DNA from: Rhabditoides inermis
Taxonomy: Eukaryota > Nematoda > Chromadorea > Rhabditida > Rhabditidae
Reading direction: 5' to 3'
DNA: 64,000 bases
Assembly (NCBI GenBank): GCA_963966185.1
Contig: CAWZYM010000094.1
Coordinates: 385,001-449,000, forward strand
Shown here: positions 22,645 to 33,872 of the stretch, in pieces
Layout: each line of letters opens with the position of its first letter
How positions within the stretch are numbered: the first letter of the stretch is position 1
Program-made: the position numbers and the translations under genes
The notes under the pieces: generated by a model
Databases searched by the model: none
What the model saw: only the letters and a program-made list of their open reading frames with translations
Told to the model about the DNA's origin: nothing

Positions 22645-24846
22645 CTCAATCTCCTGTAGTCAATTTCAACTTTTTGTTGTTGTTGTTGTTTACCCCCATC
22701 ATTGCAGGCGGCGGCGCCCCTGCAGCAGCTGCTGGGTGTGAAGCCGGAGGCGGCTGCGTGTCCGAAGCAGCGCGCCCTCGCCGGCCTCCTCCCCACCCCG
22801 CTCGCCCTCCTGCACGCACACACCACCGCATACAAGGAGATGAGCAAGGGTGCGGCGAGTGACGTCACTGCTGTATTGATTTGTTGTATCGTACAATATT
22901 TATTCCAAATGAACATATATTTGATGGCGCTTGAGCGGGAGACCTATGTTTGACCGTTGTTAGACCTCCGCAGAATTAATCTCTTGAATCGGGGGGATAC
23001 CTTTACCTTCACCTTTACCTTTATCTTTACAATCGTACAGTGGGGAATTCCGATTTGTTCTGAATACGGATGACGTCATCATTGCGTGTTTCAGACGAGC
23101 AGCTGGATGTGGTTGTGTCGGGTGACGCGGCGGAGGCGGAGCGTCTTCGCGCGGAGGAGGAGGAGGAGAGGGGCGAGGAGAAGGAGCGGGAGGAGAGGGA
23201 GGGCAGCCAGGACGAGGAACGGGCAGAGGAGGAGAGGCTGCAGAGAAGGCGCGCCGCGCTGCTCAGGACACACCCCGTGGTGCTGGAGCTGCACATTGGA
23301 TGCGGGGGTGAGTGAATGTCTCTGTCTCTGTCTCTGTCTCTCTGTCTCTCTCTCTCTCTCTTCACCATTCCACCTTGCAGATGACGTGACGGTGCAGCTG
23401 CACCTGCAGTACCTTCTGGAGCTGCGCGTGACGTTGTTGAAGTGGAAGGTGGAGGGTCGTCTGCCGTCGTTTGGGGGAGTGGCTGGGGAGAAGAGCCTGC
23501 TGGACGAGCTGGTTGCGGGAGACACGGGAGAGGAGTGCCCCGACCCCGTGGGAGCCGCCAAGCTAGCGCAACTCAAGTGAGTGACAAGTAGTGTTTTCTT
23601 ATGTTTTGCAGGAATGGTGTTTTGAGAAGTCGTGGTTTTGGTGAGATGTGTGGGTTTTACAGGTTGGGAAAGTCGATGTTTGTTTTGCAGGGTGTCTCTC
23701 GCTGGGGGCGCGTTCCGCTGGGCGCAGCAGTTGTGTGGCGGTTCGGGGGAGGAAGGCGCGCGGGTGGCAGACCGGCTGGAGAGGCTGGTCGACATGGTGC
23801 GGGGGAGAGTGGCGGCCAGGATAGCACTCGCCAAGCAGATGAAGGCCATCGGTGGGTGGGACAGGGTTTCCGGGGCTTCTTACGTTGTAAGGTGTTATAA
23901 GGTTACTGTAGAGCTGTGTTATAAGATTTTTTATGAGCTATACGGCAAAAACCTAGATATAGCGTTGTAAGATGTGATATATAATTGGTGTGGATTTTGA
24001 CACTGTGATTGTGTGACTTTCAGCGTCGTGCAAGCTGTTTTCGGTGGTTGTTGCGGCGACGGCGGGTGTGCCCAAGCAGCCGAAGACTAGCACGCAACTC
24101 GCGTCAGCCGCCGCCGCCACGGAGGAGGAGTGGAAGGTGGGGGGATGACGTATGATGTGTGGGGAGAAGGAGATGACGTCATGATGTGTGTGGGATAAAT
24201 ATATGACGTCACGTCATGGTGTGTGTGGGAGACGCAGATGGCGTCATGATGTGTGTGGGATAAATAGATGACGTGATGACATCATGTGTTTTCAGGCGAA
24301 CGTGGCTCCGTGTGTATTCGACGAGGTGACTGCGGCGGGCAGTCTGTGCGGGTTCATGCGTGCCACGGCGGAGAATAAGAAGAGCGGAGTCAAGGTGGGT
24401 GGAGAGCACACAGATTGAAATAAAAAAGTCTACGGTGGAACGAATGTATAATGTGGACAGCGACGAATGGAATGGATGATGTGTCGGTCTTTACATTGTT
24501 GTGTTGTTCAGTCGACTGCGTGGATTGCTTTGTCTTCCCGCCATCCGTCGGTCGCCCCGCACTGGACTGTTAAGGTGGAGAGGGAGGGAGCCGACGTGGA
24601 GGGAGCAGTTCAGGTAGGAGGCTTTCTCTCTCCTCCCTCTCTCTCTCCCTCTCTCTATCTCTCTCTCTCATTCTCTTCTTTCAGGCTGTGCAGTCCCGCT
24701 TGGCTGCTGCGAGCTCTTCAGCCGAGTGCGAGCCGGAGGCAGTTCTCATATACCAGATTGCTCTCTGGCTTACTGCCCTGGATGGAGTTGTGAAGGAGGA
24801 GGAGAAGGAGCAGGTGGAGAAGGAGGAGCCTATGGAGCAGGCCTGA
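21025..24846 (+). CDS. thoc-5: THO complex subunit 5 homologue
   Basis: Nuclear THO/TREX component that couples transcription to mRNA export. It starts [21 protein letters not shown], a basic stretch resembling a nuclear localisation signal, after an acceptor at 21023. Conserved blocks match the family: [60 protein letters not shown], a coiled coil around [57 protein letters not shown], a Glu/Arg-rich linker, [20 protein letters not shown] and [19 protein letters not shown]. It ends EKEEPMEQA. Roughly a dozen short introns. About 300 bases separate it from merlin and about 200 from the glutaredoxin downstream. Confidence 0.85.
24146..24295 (+). repeat. Tandem repeat with TGACGTCA palindromes in a THOC5 intron
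   Basis: A 40-50-base unit containing ATGACGTCATGATGTGTGTG and GGGATAAATA is repeated about three times. TGACGTCA occurs at 24174 and 24204, with further one-mismatch copies. Confidence 0.8.
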
Positions 24847-25045
24847 TCGACTGATTTGTGTGGTCTCATGTATTTGTGTGTACGCTCGTGTTTTGTTGTT
24901 TGTTGACGGTTGGTAAATGGCTTATATTTGAATGATCTTTTGTTGTATGAAGAAATTTGTTCGCTCTCTGCGATCATTGTAATATCTTATTTGGATCATG
25001 AATTTTCAGTACTTTAACTTTATTGGTTCAGGACTAGGCTCGGTG

Positions 25046-25675
25046 ATGGGTTCGGTGTCTTCGAAAGTCAACATTGATGTGATTCAGGATCAGGTTTGTG
25101 TTTTGTATTTTAATGTTTGTCTTTTGTACTTTGATGATGATGTTGATGCACATTGGACGTTTTAGGTAAAGGCTGATCCGGTTGTGGTCTACAGTAAAAC
25201 AAAGTGCGGATTCTGCTCAAAGGCGAAGGATCTGTTGAAGGAGAACCATGTCGGGTACAAGGTAGGCGGAGTCGGAGGGTGCGGGGCTTGCTTGAGCTGC
25301 TCTTTGCAGGAGCGGAATCTGGACGAGATCAAGCAGGACTACCCCAAGGACTATCCCGCTATGGTCAACGGACTCGTGTACACCACGCATCAGACGAGTG
25401 TGCCCCAGGTGAGAGATGCATTCAAGGATACATAGGTAATTCTAGTCGAGTGTCTGAGTGGCTAATCGAAAGCTTCCTTGATTTGCTTCTGGAGTCGTTT
25501 TAATGTATTCGAGAGTTTTCTGGAGAAAATTTGGGTGATGCATAGATTTTTCCAGATCTTCATCTGTGGCAAGTTCGTTGGCGGGTTCACTGAGCTGCAG
25601 AAGCTCTCCGAGGCTGGCGGCCTTCTCGCCGCCGTAGCCGAGTGTACTGGGGAGAACGCGCGCGTCGAACAGTAG
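25046..25675 (+). CDS. Dithiol glutaredoxin, possibly N-myristoylated
   Basis: Small thiol-disulfide oxidoreductase using glutathione. Four exons: 25046-25094, 25167-25261, 25309-25408, 25556-25675. The protein reads MGSVSSKVNIDVIQDQ, VVVYSKTKCGFCSKAKDLL (active-site CxxC = CGFC), the TSVPQIFICGKFVGG block (cis-Pro and GSH-binding loop), and ends TGENARVEQ. Only the CGFC motif differs from the usual CPYC/CGYC. MGSVSSK fits an N-myristoylation signal (Gly2, Ser6), suggesting a membrane-associated form; that is inference. An acceptor TTGGTTCAG lies 17 bases before the start, and the gene follows THOC5 by 200 bases, as in nematode operons. Confidence 0.9.
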
Positions 25676-25989
25676 CTCCGCCCCATCTAGCCCCGCCCAC
25701 TTGATACTGATGATGATAGCCAACGTGCCTTTCGATGCCAAATACTTACTTACTATTCCGGTGCTTCGCTATTACTCTCGCTTAGCTCCCCGCTAGTCTG
25801 AAACTATGAAAGAGTTTTTCTCGTCGATTGATTTTCCCTGTTTATGTATAAATTTTCTGTTCTTGTACCATCGGTGATATGTGCGTTTGTTCTAACCAGT
25901 TCTATTAGCTGTGGAATATCTGTTCTAACACTTATTCTAACGTGCCATGACTTCTGATCTTTTGTATTGTTATCGATTGATTTTTGTAG

Positions 25990-26567
25990 ATGTCGTCAGT
26001 GCCAGAAATGCTGCACGTGGTGTCCCACCGTCCGATCTGCTTCTGGACAGCCCTCGACGTGGAGGACTGGCTCAAGTGAGTACATTGCGAAATCGACATC
26101 GACGCGATTGCGATTGCGAAATAGGCTATGACTCATGTCAACGTGTGGTTGCAACGCTGTGAATTGAATGTTTCTCTCTTCTTCCTTTTTAAATTATTTT
26201 CTGATTATTAAAAAGTGCTTATGTAAATATAATTAAAGGCGTCGCCGCCCGAAGCTGGCCCTGCTGTATGGTCCGTGTCTGTTGCGGGCGGGGGTGAGCG
26301 GACGGGTGCTGGTGGAAATCACAGAGGAGGAGCTGAAACAGTGCGGGGTGGAGAACGCGGAGGATAGGTGAATGAGAGAGAGAGAGATACGATTGAAACG
26401 ATTGCAATGATAGTTTACTATCAAGGGGTTTAGTCTGCTCGATTCCATCTAAATGCGTGAAGTGGAAATGATTGAATTCTTGCAGGATGGAGTTACTGTT
26501 GGAGATTCGGAAGGAGAAGCTGCACAGTGATCTCGATGAACTCGGCAAACTCAACAACCAGTCATGA
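25990..26567 (+). CDS. Small SAM-domain protein
   Basis: Three exons encode about 90 residues: MSSVPEMLHVVSHRPICFWT, ALDVEDWLKRRRPKLALLYG, PCLLRAGVSGRVLVEITEEE, LKQCGVENAEDRMELLLEIR, KEKLHSDLDELGKLNNQS. The order WT.DVxxWL, a central helix, LxxIxEEELxxxGVxxxxxRxxLLxEI is the SAM interaction fold. Nearly the whole protein is the domain, so it probably acts as an adaptor. The second exon uses an AAAG rather than CAG acceptor if read correctly. The start codon follows directly on the acceptor TTTTTGTAG, which fits trans-splicing, and it lies 315 bases after the glutaredoxin. Confidence 0.75.
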
Positions 26568-26755
26568 TGATTTAAGATTTTGATCTGACCCGATTTGTAT
26601 ATGTTGTACATAGTTTTCACGTGCTCGATTGGATGCTATAAATACTTCTTCCGGCGTAATTAATTGTGATGTGATGAGCTTGAACAGTTTGGAGCTGTTT
26701 TGATATCTACACGCCGGTTGTTTTATTGTATTGTAATGATCTGTGAGGAGCAGGC

Positions 26756-28103
26756 ATGGCTGGTAAGAAGAGGCGGGCTCCCAAGGAGGCGTCGGACAAG
26801 CAGGGCAGTAGCGGATACTCGCCCGTGAAGAATGCAGATGGCAAGTCGGCAAAGAGCAAGGCGAGTGCCTCTTCTTTTTCAGAATAATGATGGGCAAGAC
26901 GATCGCTGATCGTGGCGGGTTGCAGAAGAACGGAATCACTTTGATGGTTGATGGTATTGATGTTTGATGGTTGATGGTAACATTTGATGATGATTTACAA
27001 TACGTTTACTACGATCGTGTGCAATGTGCAAGAGCGCCTTGGGGCAGTTTCCTACATTAAAAAGGTTCTCGCAATGATGATGGTTGTGTCTCAAAGACGA
27101 AGAAGACCGATAGTGACGGATTTCAGAATGATGATAGGCCTTTCGACTCGTTGCTCGTCGAATCCGTGCTTTTACGATGTTTGCTACCCCAATGGCTGTT
27201 TGATTACAGAAAACTGCGAAGACGGACGAGCTGCGCGACTCGATCAGCCAGATGATGGCGGAGCTGGAGAGGGAGAGGGTGATCGAGGCGGCGCGGACAG
27301 GCAGGAGGGACGGACCGGCGGTGAGTGGGGGGATCAGGATAGGCCGGAGGCGGATGAAATGTTCAAGGGGGAATGGGAGACACGGTTCGGATAGTTGCAC
27401 CGCCGCGCCTCACGGGGCGGGGTGAGCGGTCTCCGATCTGATCGGTCTCGACTGTGCAACTATCCGGGGCGTGAGAGAGGGCGAGGCCGGGCTTGACTTT
27501 TTGCTGTAAACGACCTCCGGAAAGATATTCACTCCGTGCAAAGAGTCTGGCCTCGCATAGTCTCCTCGCCGAGAGGGGAAGGGGAGACCAGGGTGAAGTG
27601 TGTGGCTTCAGAACCTGTGCCACCTGCTCGCAAAAGACCCTAAAAATGATCTCAGAAAAGAAAAAAAAAGTCTGGCGGGAAAAGAGAACAGAAGAGTGAG
27701 AGTTCTGTATCTGTTCAGAACCTGTGCCACCTGCCGGGCGACTGTCTGGCGGTGATCCTCGCGCAGATCGGAGACGAGTCCAACTACACGGCCGAGCAGC
27801 TCGGACTCGACGCCAAGAGCGTCAAGCACGGATTCATGCGAGAGGCCGCCGCGCTCAAGGTGGGCGACTTGGAAGTGCAACCATACATGCAGCCACATAA
27901 CACAAAACATGTAAAATGGGAGTGCGGAATGTACAAAAGGTCCGGATGGGTCCTTGGAGGGAGAATCACCGCCAGACAGTCACCTTGTCCGGTTTGCAGA
28001 AGATGTACCGCCTGCGCTCTGTGTGTCGCCAGTTCAACAACGTGCTCATGGATCCGGGCTACCGCCTCCCGCGGTTTCCCATTGGAATGAGGATTACGGT
28101 GGG

Positions 28104-28141
<38 letters not shown>

Positions 28142-29178
28142 GGGGGATAATGTGGCATGCAAAGAGAAGAGATGACATGGTACATGGTAGTCGTTTCGTT
28201 CACTCTCCATAAATCCTCAAAACACCACTTTCGAATTGCATTCGAAATACTCTCTCCCCGAACAAATCGAACTTGATGATGTCTCTTCAAAACATTTTTG
28301 GATTTGCGAAGAGGCGATGCGACAAGGGCACGTTGTTTGCAGCCCAAGCACGCCGGCGGCGACCCGCTGGACAGCCGCGTGATGGTGTACCGGTACGGCG
28401 GGCCCGGCAGCGTGCAGCCCTGCGTCGCCACCTCCCTCGAAGACCTGGCCACCGTCACATTGTGGGTGAAGCACATGTGGGCACAAGACTCTCAGAAAGT
28501 GCCGTTTGCTCACAAATGACACGAGTTATGGTGATCAGAGAAAGATCTGAGCTTTTTTGACGAGAAATGTTGAGCTGAGTTGCTGAGTTCAAATAGGTGT
28601 TGGTCATTTTGCCATAGCCTCTGTCCGGGACAGGAGCTGTCAAGAGATAAGAATCGTACGCACTGGCGTTCCGTGGATACTTTTCAAGAGAAGCCGTTGC
28701 TGATAAGGAGCGGAAAATTGGATAGGAAGTAATGCGTGACGGATGTGTCTGTGAATTGCGCATGTGGCAGTAAAAAATATATTGATTCGGCATTGTGTTG
28801 TCCACAAAGACGAAACTCAGGAGCTGATAAGGGATGGGAAGGCGAATTGGATCGGAATAGCAGATTTCTGTTCACTAATCGCGTTCTGTGTAGTAAATCA
28901 AAATACAAGTGACAGTCAGTGGCTATAGTTTATACCGCCAAGTGAAAGTTGGAGTATTTTCACAGTTCCAGTCAGGCAATGCAGATCGAGAACTAGCGGT
29001 CTGGTGCAGGGTAGTCATTGTTTGGAGCAACTCATTCGTTTAAAGTACGATTCAATAGAAGTGTATTGATTTTTTCAGTCCGTGCAAGGTGACGACGAAT
29101 CTGACCGTCAAGGGACTGCCGCTCGACGATGACCTCGTCGAAGCACTCATAAACATCGAGCTCAGCGAGGTGAGAGAG

Positions 29179-29227
<49 letters not shown>

Positions 29228-29913
29228 AGAGAGAGAGAGAAAGGAAGATAAAGGAAGAGATGTCACTCTTCCAGGTGGAGGAGGTGTACATTGTCGACAT
29301 TCCATGCGTCGACCTCTCCGATCCGGGTCGCCTCATGACCAGCCTGCTCATCAAGGTAAGGGCACGCCCTCTTTGACCACGCCCATTAGTGAATGTTCAG
29401 TGCGCTTCTGCGTGTACAATGGAGTTCTACGGACCGGGATACAAGCCGGTCGAGTTCAGTGACTATGAGCTGGCGCTACTCGATCAGCTGGAGATTCTCA
29501 AGGGGTGAGGGGAGAGGGAGGGAGGGAGGAAGAGAGCAAAAGAGAAAACGAGAGAGCGAGAGAGGGAGAGAGAGATGGTGATGCTACAGAGAGGACGAGG
29601 AGATGAGTCAGACGGAGATGGATTTGAAGACGAGCAAACTGCGACAACATTACGCCCTCCGGTTGGAGAGGAGTCAGCGGAAGAAGAATGCGAACAAGGT
29701 TAGAGAGAGGGGGGAGGAAGAGAGAGTTTTCTATTGCAGGTCGTGGTGCGGCAGCTGACGGACCGTCTGGCTCGTCTGATGCGCGAGGGCGTGGGTTCGG
29801 GCGAGGCAGGCGATGAGAGACAGCGCGAGATTGGAGAGCTGCTCGTGAAGCTGGCCAAGGCGAGCAAGGATAGGGATAACATGCTGGGAGAGGGAGAGAC
29901 GGTCGCTCTGTGA
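26756..29913 (+). CDS. F-box-like protein with C-terminal coiled coil
   Basis: A basic N-terminus (MAGKKRRAPKEASDKQGSSG) and a helix DELRDSISQMMAELERER precede an F-box-like block: NLCHLPGDCLAVILAQIG, about 35 intervening residues, then KKMYRLRSVCRQFNNVLMDP. F-box proteins use this LPxD/VCR pattern to bind Skp1, but the insertion between halves is unusual. Downstream are TTNLTVKGLPLDDDLVEALI, VEEVYIVDIPCVDLSDPGRL, YKPVEFSDYELALLDQLEIL and a charged helix ending NMLGEGETVAL. Intron 1 appears to use a GC donor at 26861. Fifth gene in the same-strand cluster; substrate unknown. Confidence 0.6.
27381..27473. mobile_element. MITE family A, copy 4
   Basis: Left end CACGGTTCGGATAGTTGCAC, right end GTGCAACTATCCGGGGCGTG; 93 bp in an F-box gene intron. 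It is the shortest copy, so the family varies internally while the ends are kept. Confidence 0.85.
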
Positions 29914-30478
29914 GCCCATCAGACGTGCCTTTGAGCGTAACGCTATCAGTTTCGGAATGTTTTCAGATTCATATTATGATTTATGATGTCTCACGATCAG
30001 ATCAGAAAACCTCGTTACATTGTTTTGTTGTCTTTATCTTGCTTTGATGTGTTTAATATTCCTTTATAACTTTACGGTGTTACATCGATATGTGTATTGT
30101 ACTGTTGAGAATTTGAATGAATAAAGTTTACACGTCTGATCTTCCGAATCATGTGATCGATAAGGCAATGCTATGTACGTACAATTGCATTTATCAGTAT
30201 GGGATTAGCGGAAATAATAGGGCGAGGCAATTGCAATGGTCCCATTCTTATCGCTCAGGTTTCCCAAGTGAGAGTGGAAGATATAAAGGGAGAAGCATTC
30301 CTTTCAGTTACATTGTGGTTTGCGTGGCACGAAATTAAATTTTCATAAGTATTACGGATTACTGTAGCATGTTTTTTGTGTGTATGTTTTTTTTTTAAAT
30401 TCGTTTTTTGCACATGACATTCACATTTCATTTTTATGGTATTTAGTATAAGTTTTGTTTTATATATTCTTTTTCGAG
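29914..30478 (+). other. Intergenic region before the saposin-like gene
   Basis: About 560 bases with AATAAA at 30119 as a likely polyadenylation signal for the F-box gene and an AT-rich stretch before the next start. No coding signal or repeat recognised. Confidence 0.5.
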
Positions 30479-30926
30479 ATGCGTTTCTTCGTTGTTGCCG
30501 CGGCTCTGGTGGCCCTCGCCCTCTCGATGCCTGCCCCCCAGGACCCCCAGGAGGCGGCTGTCCTCGGAGGAAAGCTCTGCGGAGTATGCGAGACCATCGT
30601 CAAGGTACAGCGTATGGAAAGAGTGTCCCCCTTTATGACACAGCGATTTTCCGAAATTCTGTCCACGTTCGATTCACATGCAAGAGTTTGACAGTTGTGG
30701 AGGCAGAGAGATTGAAAGATATAGAGTTGTCAACGGATTATGTACTGACTATGTGAAAGGAATGGGCGAATACCGTGTAAGAGACTTTGTTTGAGGAGGG
30801 AGAGAGCCTCGGTGAGAGCATTGGACTGGACTGGATCAACGGAAAGGCCAAGATCGTGTGCGACCTGGTCGGACCGTTCAAGAGCGAGTGCATGGCTGAG
30901 ATCAAGAAGGTGTGCATCTCCCCGCC

Positions 30927-30968
<42 letters not shown>

Positions 30969-31063
30969 ATCGCTTTTCTTTTCAGGTCGAGCACAAGCTC
31001 GTCAGCGGAATCAACAGGAAGCTGAGCCCGAGGACCGTCTGCCACGAATGCGACCTCTGCTAA
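30479..31063 (+). CDS. Secreted saposin-like protein (SapB domain)
   Basis: About 107 residues in three exons. Signal peptide MRFFVVAAALVALALSMPAP, then one saposin B domain with six cysteines in the family order: LCGVCETIVKTLFEEGESLG, KIVCDLVGPFKSEC, and RTVCHECDLC at the end. Nematode SPP proteins of this type bind lipids, and some are pore-forming antimicrobials of the gut; which applies is unknown. The second exon begins at a GTAAGAG acceptor near 30785 if the domain is read through; the last intron carries a CT tract before its acceptor. Confidence 0.85.
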
Positions 31064-32376
31064 ATTCTACTTTACTTTATCACTGTATATAAAAGCAATA
31101 CATTCGCTAGTTGTCACCTCATTGGAACACTGAACTTGTGAGAGGTTTCCAAGTGCCCATCGCGTTTCAAGACCGCTTTGTTTAATGGCCGCTCATGTAA
31201 ATGAGCAGCTGACTGAGGGTGAACGGCCGCCTGATCGATTTATGAGGTGTGGCAAGAAGAACGGATTACATTCGCGCAGCATTTATGTGTAATCGCGAAA
31301 GTCGAGATCGAGACGGCTCATCATTTCGCCTTGGCTTGAGAAAGGGATGGTGAAGAAATTAAATCGTTTAATGTGCATGAACATGTATATATCTATGGAC
31401 TTGTGAGATAGATTGTTTCAAAATATGCCGAGTAGTAGGCATATGATAATAAATTGGGTCAAGGTTAGTGTTATCCGCGACAAGGGATTGGGGATTCCAA
31501 CATCGAGGATGTTCCCTGTATACATTTAGATTCACAACACAACGTCTTCAGATTTTGTTAATCTCGAAGATTTTCTTAATCTTTTGTTGGCGAAGCGAAG
31601 GAGATTGTTTTTGCGCGTCCGAATGATACATTTCTGGAAGTGAGTCAGGCGTCTGTCACTGGGTGGGCGCATTCCAATCCCCCTCTCCCCTTCCCAAACC
31701 CAGTCACAACACCCAAACACCGGAAATAATACACATGGTAGCCATGGTGCCTCGAAGGGCATTCAGAACGCACACACATTGATACATAGCTAGAGCGAAC
31801 TGGATGCGAGTCGCAGCGGGCACTTGATTCAATGAGAGCTAGAGCAGAGCTCACGGTGAGAGAAACGAGTGCGAACTGAAGAGAGGGGTCCCCAAAATAA
31901 ACAATCACGCGGCAGCTGCAAAGCGTCACACCTTTATGTTCTATGCGGTACGTTTCCGATTTCTTTGAGTATTCGTCTCTCCCGCACATTCCATGGTTAT
32001 CGAGAGACTCGATCGAGTGTAGCGTGAATAGTAGAAAGAGGAAGGCACAAGAAGGAGACATGATCGCAATCGAGACAGACTGTACACAAGTTTCAAGTGG
32101 GGGAATGTGTATTCGTATCATCTCATTTGCATATCCCGCTATCAGTGCCCGCTGAAGCATACTCGAGCCGTTATGTGTACACGAGCTATGCGTTGGCGCT
32201 GCTGACGATGATGAAAATCTCGAGAGACGCGGCTGCGAGACTCGGCTACGGGACGCGGCTAAATGGGCGGGACGCGGCTGTGGGACGCGGCTAGGTGGGC
32301 GGGGCTTTGCTCTCCCGTGCCCGCAGTGTCCTCGCCACTGCCACTTTGAGGTTATCTTCGAGTTTATCCCATCACA
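31064..32376. other. Intergenic region upstream of LC8
   Basis: About 1.3 kb without a supported gene. A 276-codon open frame lies on the minus strand (31645-32475) but overlaps the LC8 first exon and has low-complexity composition. The last 150 bases carry repeated GACGCGGCT and GGGCGGGGCTT boxes close to the LC8 start. Confidence 0.5.
32216..32312 (+). promoter_or_regulatory. Repeated GACGCGGCT / GGGCGGG promoter boxes
   Basis: GACGCGGCT or a close variant occurs about five times between 32224 and 32292, with GGGCGG boxes between them, 65-160 bases upstream of the dynein light chain start. A GC-box-like promoter is inferred. Confidence 0.45.
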
Positions 32377-32914
<538 letters not shown>

Positions 32915-33872
32915 ACACTTACCTTACTACCATGCATCTCCACATATAATTTGTCTACACCATCTCATGTTGCTGTTTGATTTGATGCTGATACGCGTAA
33001 TATAAAGCTCGTTTCATACAACTATTTTTCATAAAGAGAAGGATGATTTACACTGTTCTTTGTAATTCACCATCCATCCATGTTTTCCTCCAATTATGAG
33101 CTGTTATTCTATTGAAACTAATCAACACAATGTTTCGTTCTGGAATGTTCTTCCGCTTCTACGGCATACTGACAATGAGTACTAAAAACTTCACAATCGT
33201 ATCTTTAATTACATGTGAGCTTTTCAACGAAAGCACCTCTTTAATTATATATGTCAGCTAAAACTTCTAAATAATGTCGGATAACTACTGTGAATTATTC
33301 TTCTTTTTTCAAAATTCCCGCGCGCTGGTCTCGCAACGATGTTATTTTTGAACGACACCGAATATTCTCGCAAATTACTTGTTATCATTTTCGGTCGGTC
33401 GTTTTCTTTCTGAAGTCTGTTGATTCTATTGATTATGGTTCGAAATGATAGATTGTTTTATCAGATTTTTTGTCATCGTGTTGTTGTGCGTCACCATACT
33501 CATCAGACCGACCAATCATATTTATTCTCGTCTGTAATAAATAAAAAATATTAAGATTCATATATTTGTTACCAACGTCTCAAACGTCTTCCTCTCCGTT
33601 CACTCACCCTACCTCACTTAGCTGCGTTCGCGCGACCCATATAAATCTATTCCTACATGTTCGTTGCCAAGGGGATTCACGATATCTATCGTCTGCATCT
33701 GCTTTCATTGCCAACATAGCGTGCGTGGGTGCTAAGAGCTTACACCTAATGTATTCTGAATATGATATTTTGGGCATTTCCACGTCCAGGCTCCTCCTCT
33801 TTCATTTGCTCTGATCTTGTTGGCTTTGAATGTGCTGTATATTCTTTCAGATTTTTATTTCATAGTTTTAGA
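32915..33872 (+). other. Intergenic region between LC8 and p23
   Basis: AT-rich 3' UTR and promoter-sized interval. AATAAA-like signals occur near 33535. No coding or repeat signal seen. Confidence 0.5.

Noticed and set aside
23091..23849. 252-codon minus-strand open frame
   Set aside because: Antisense to THOC5 exons that have clear homology; Ser/Leu/Pro-rich shadow.
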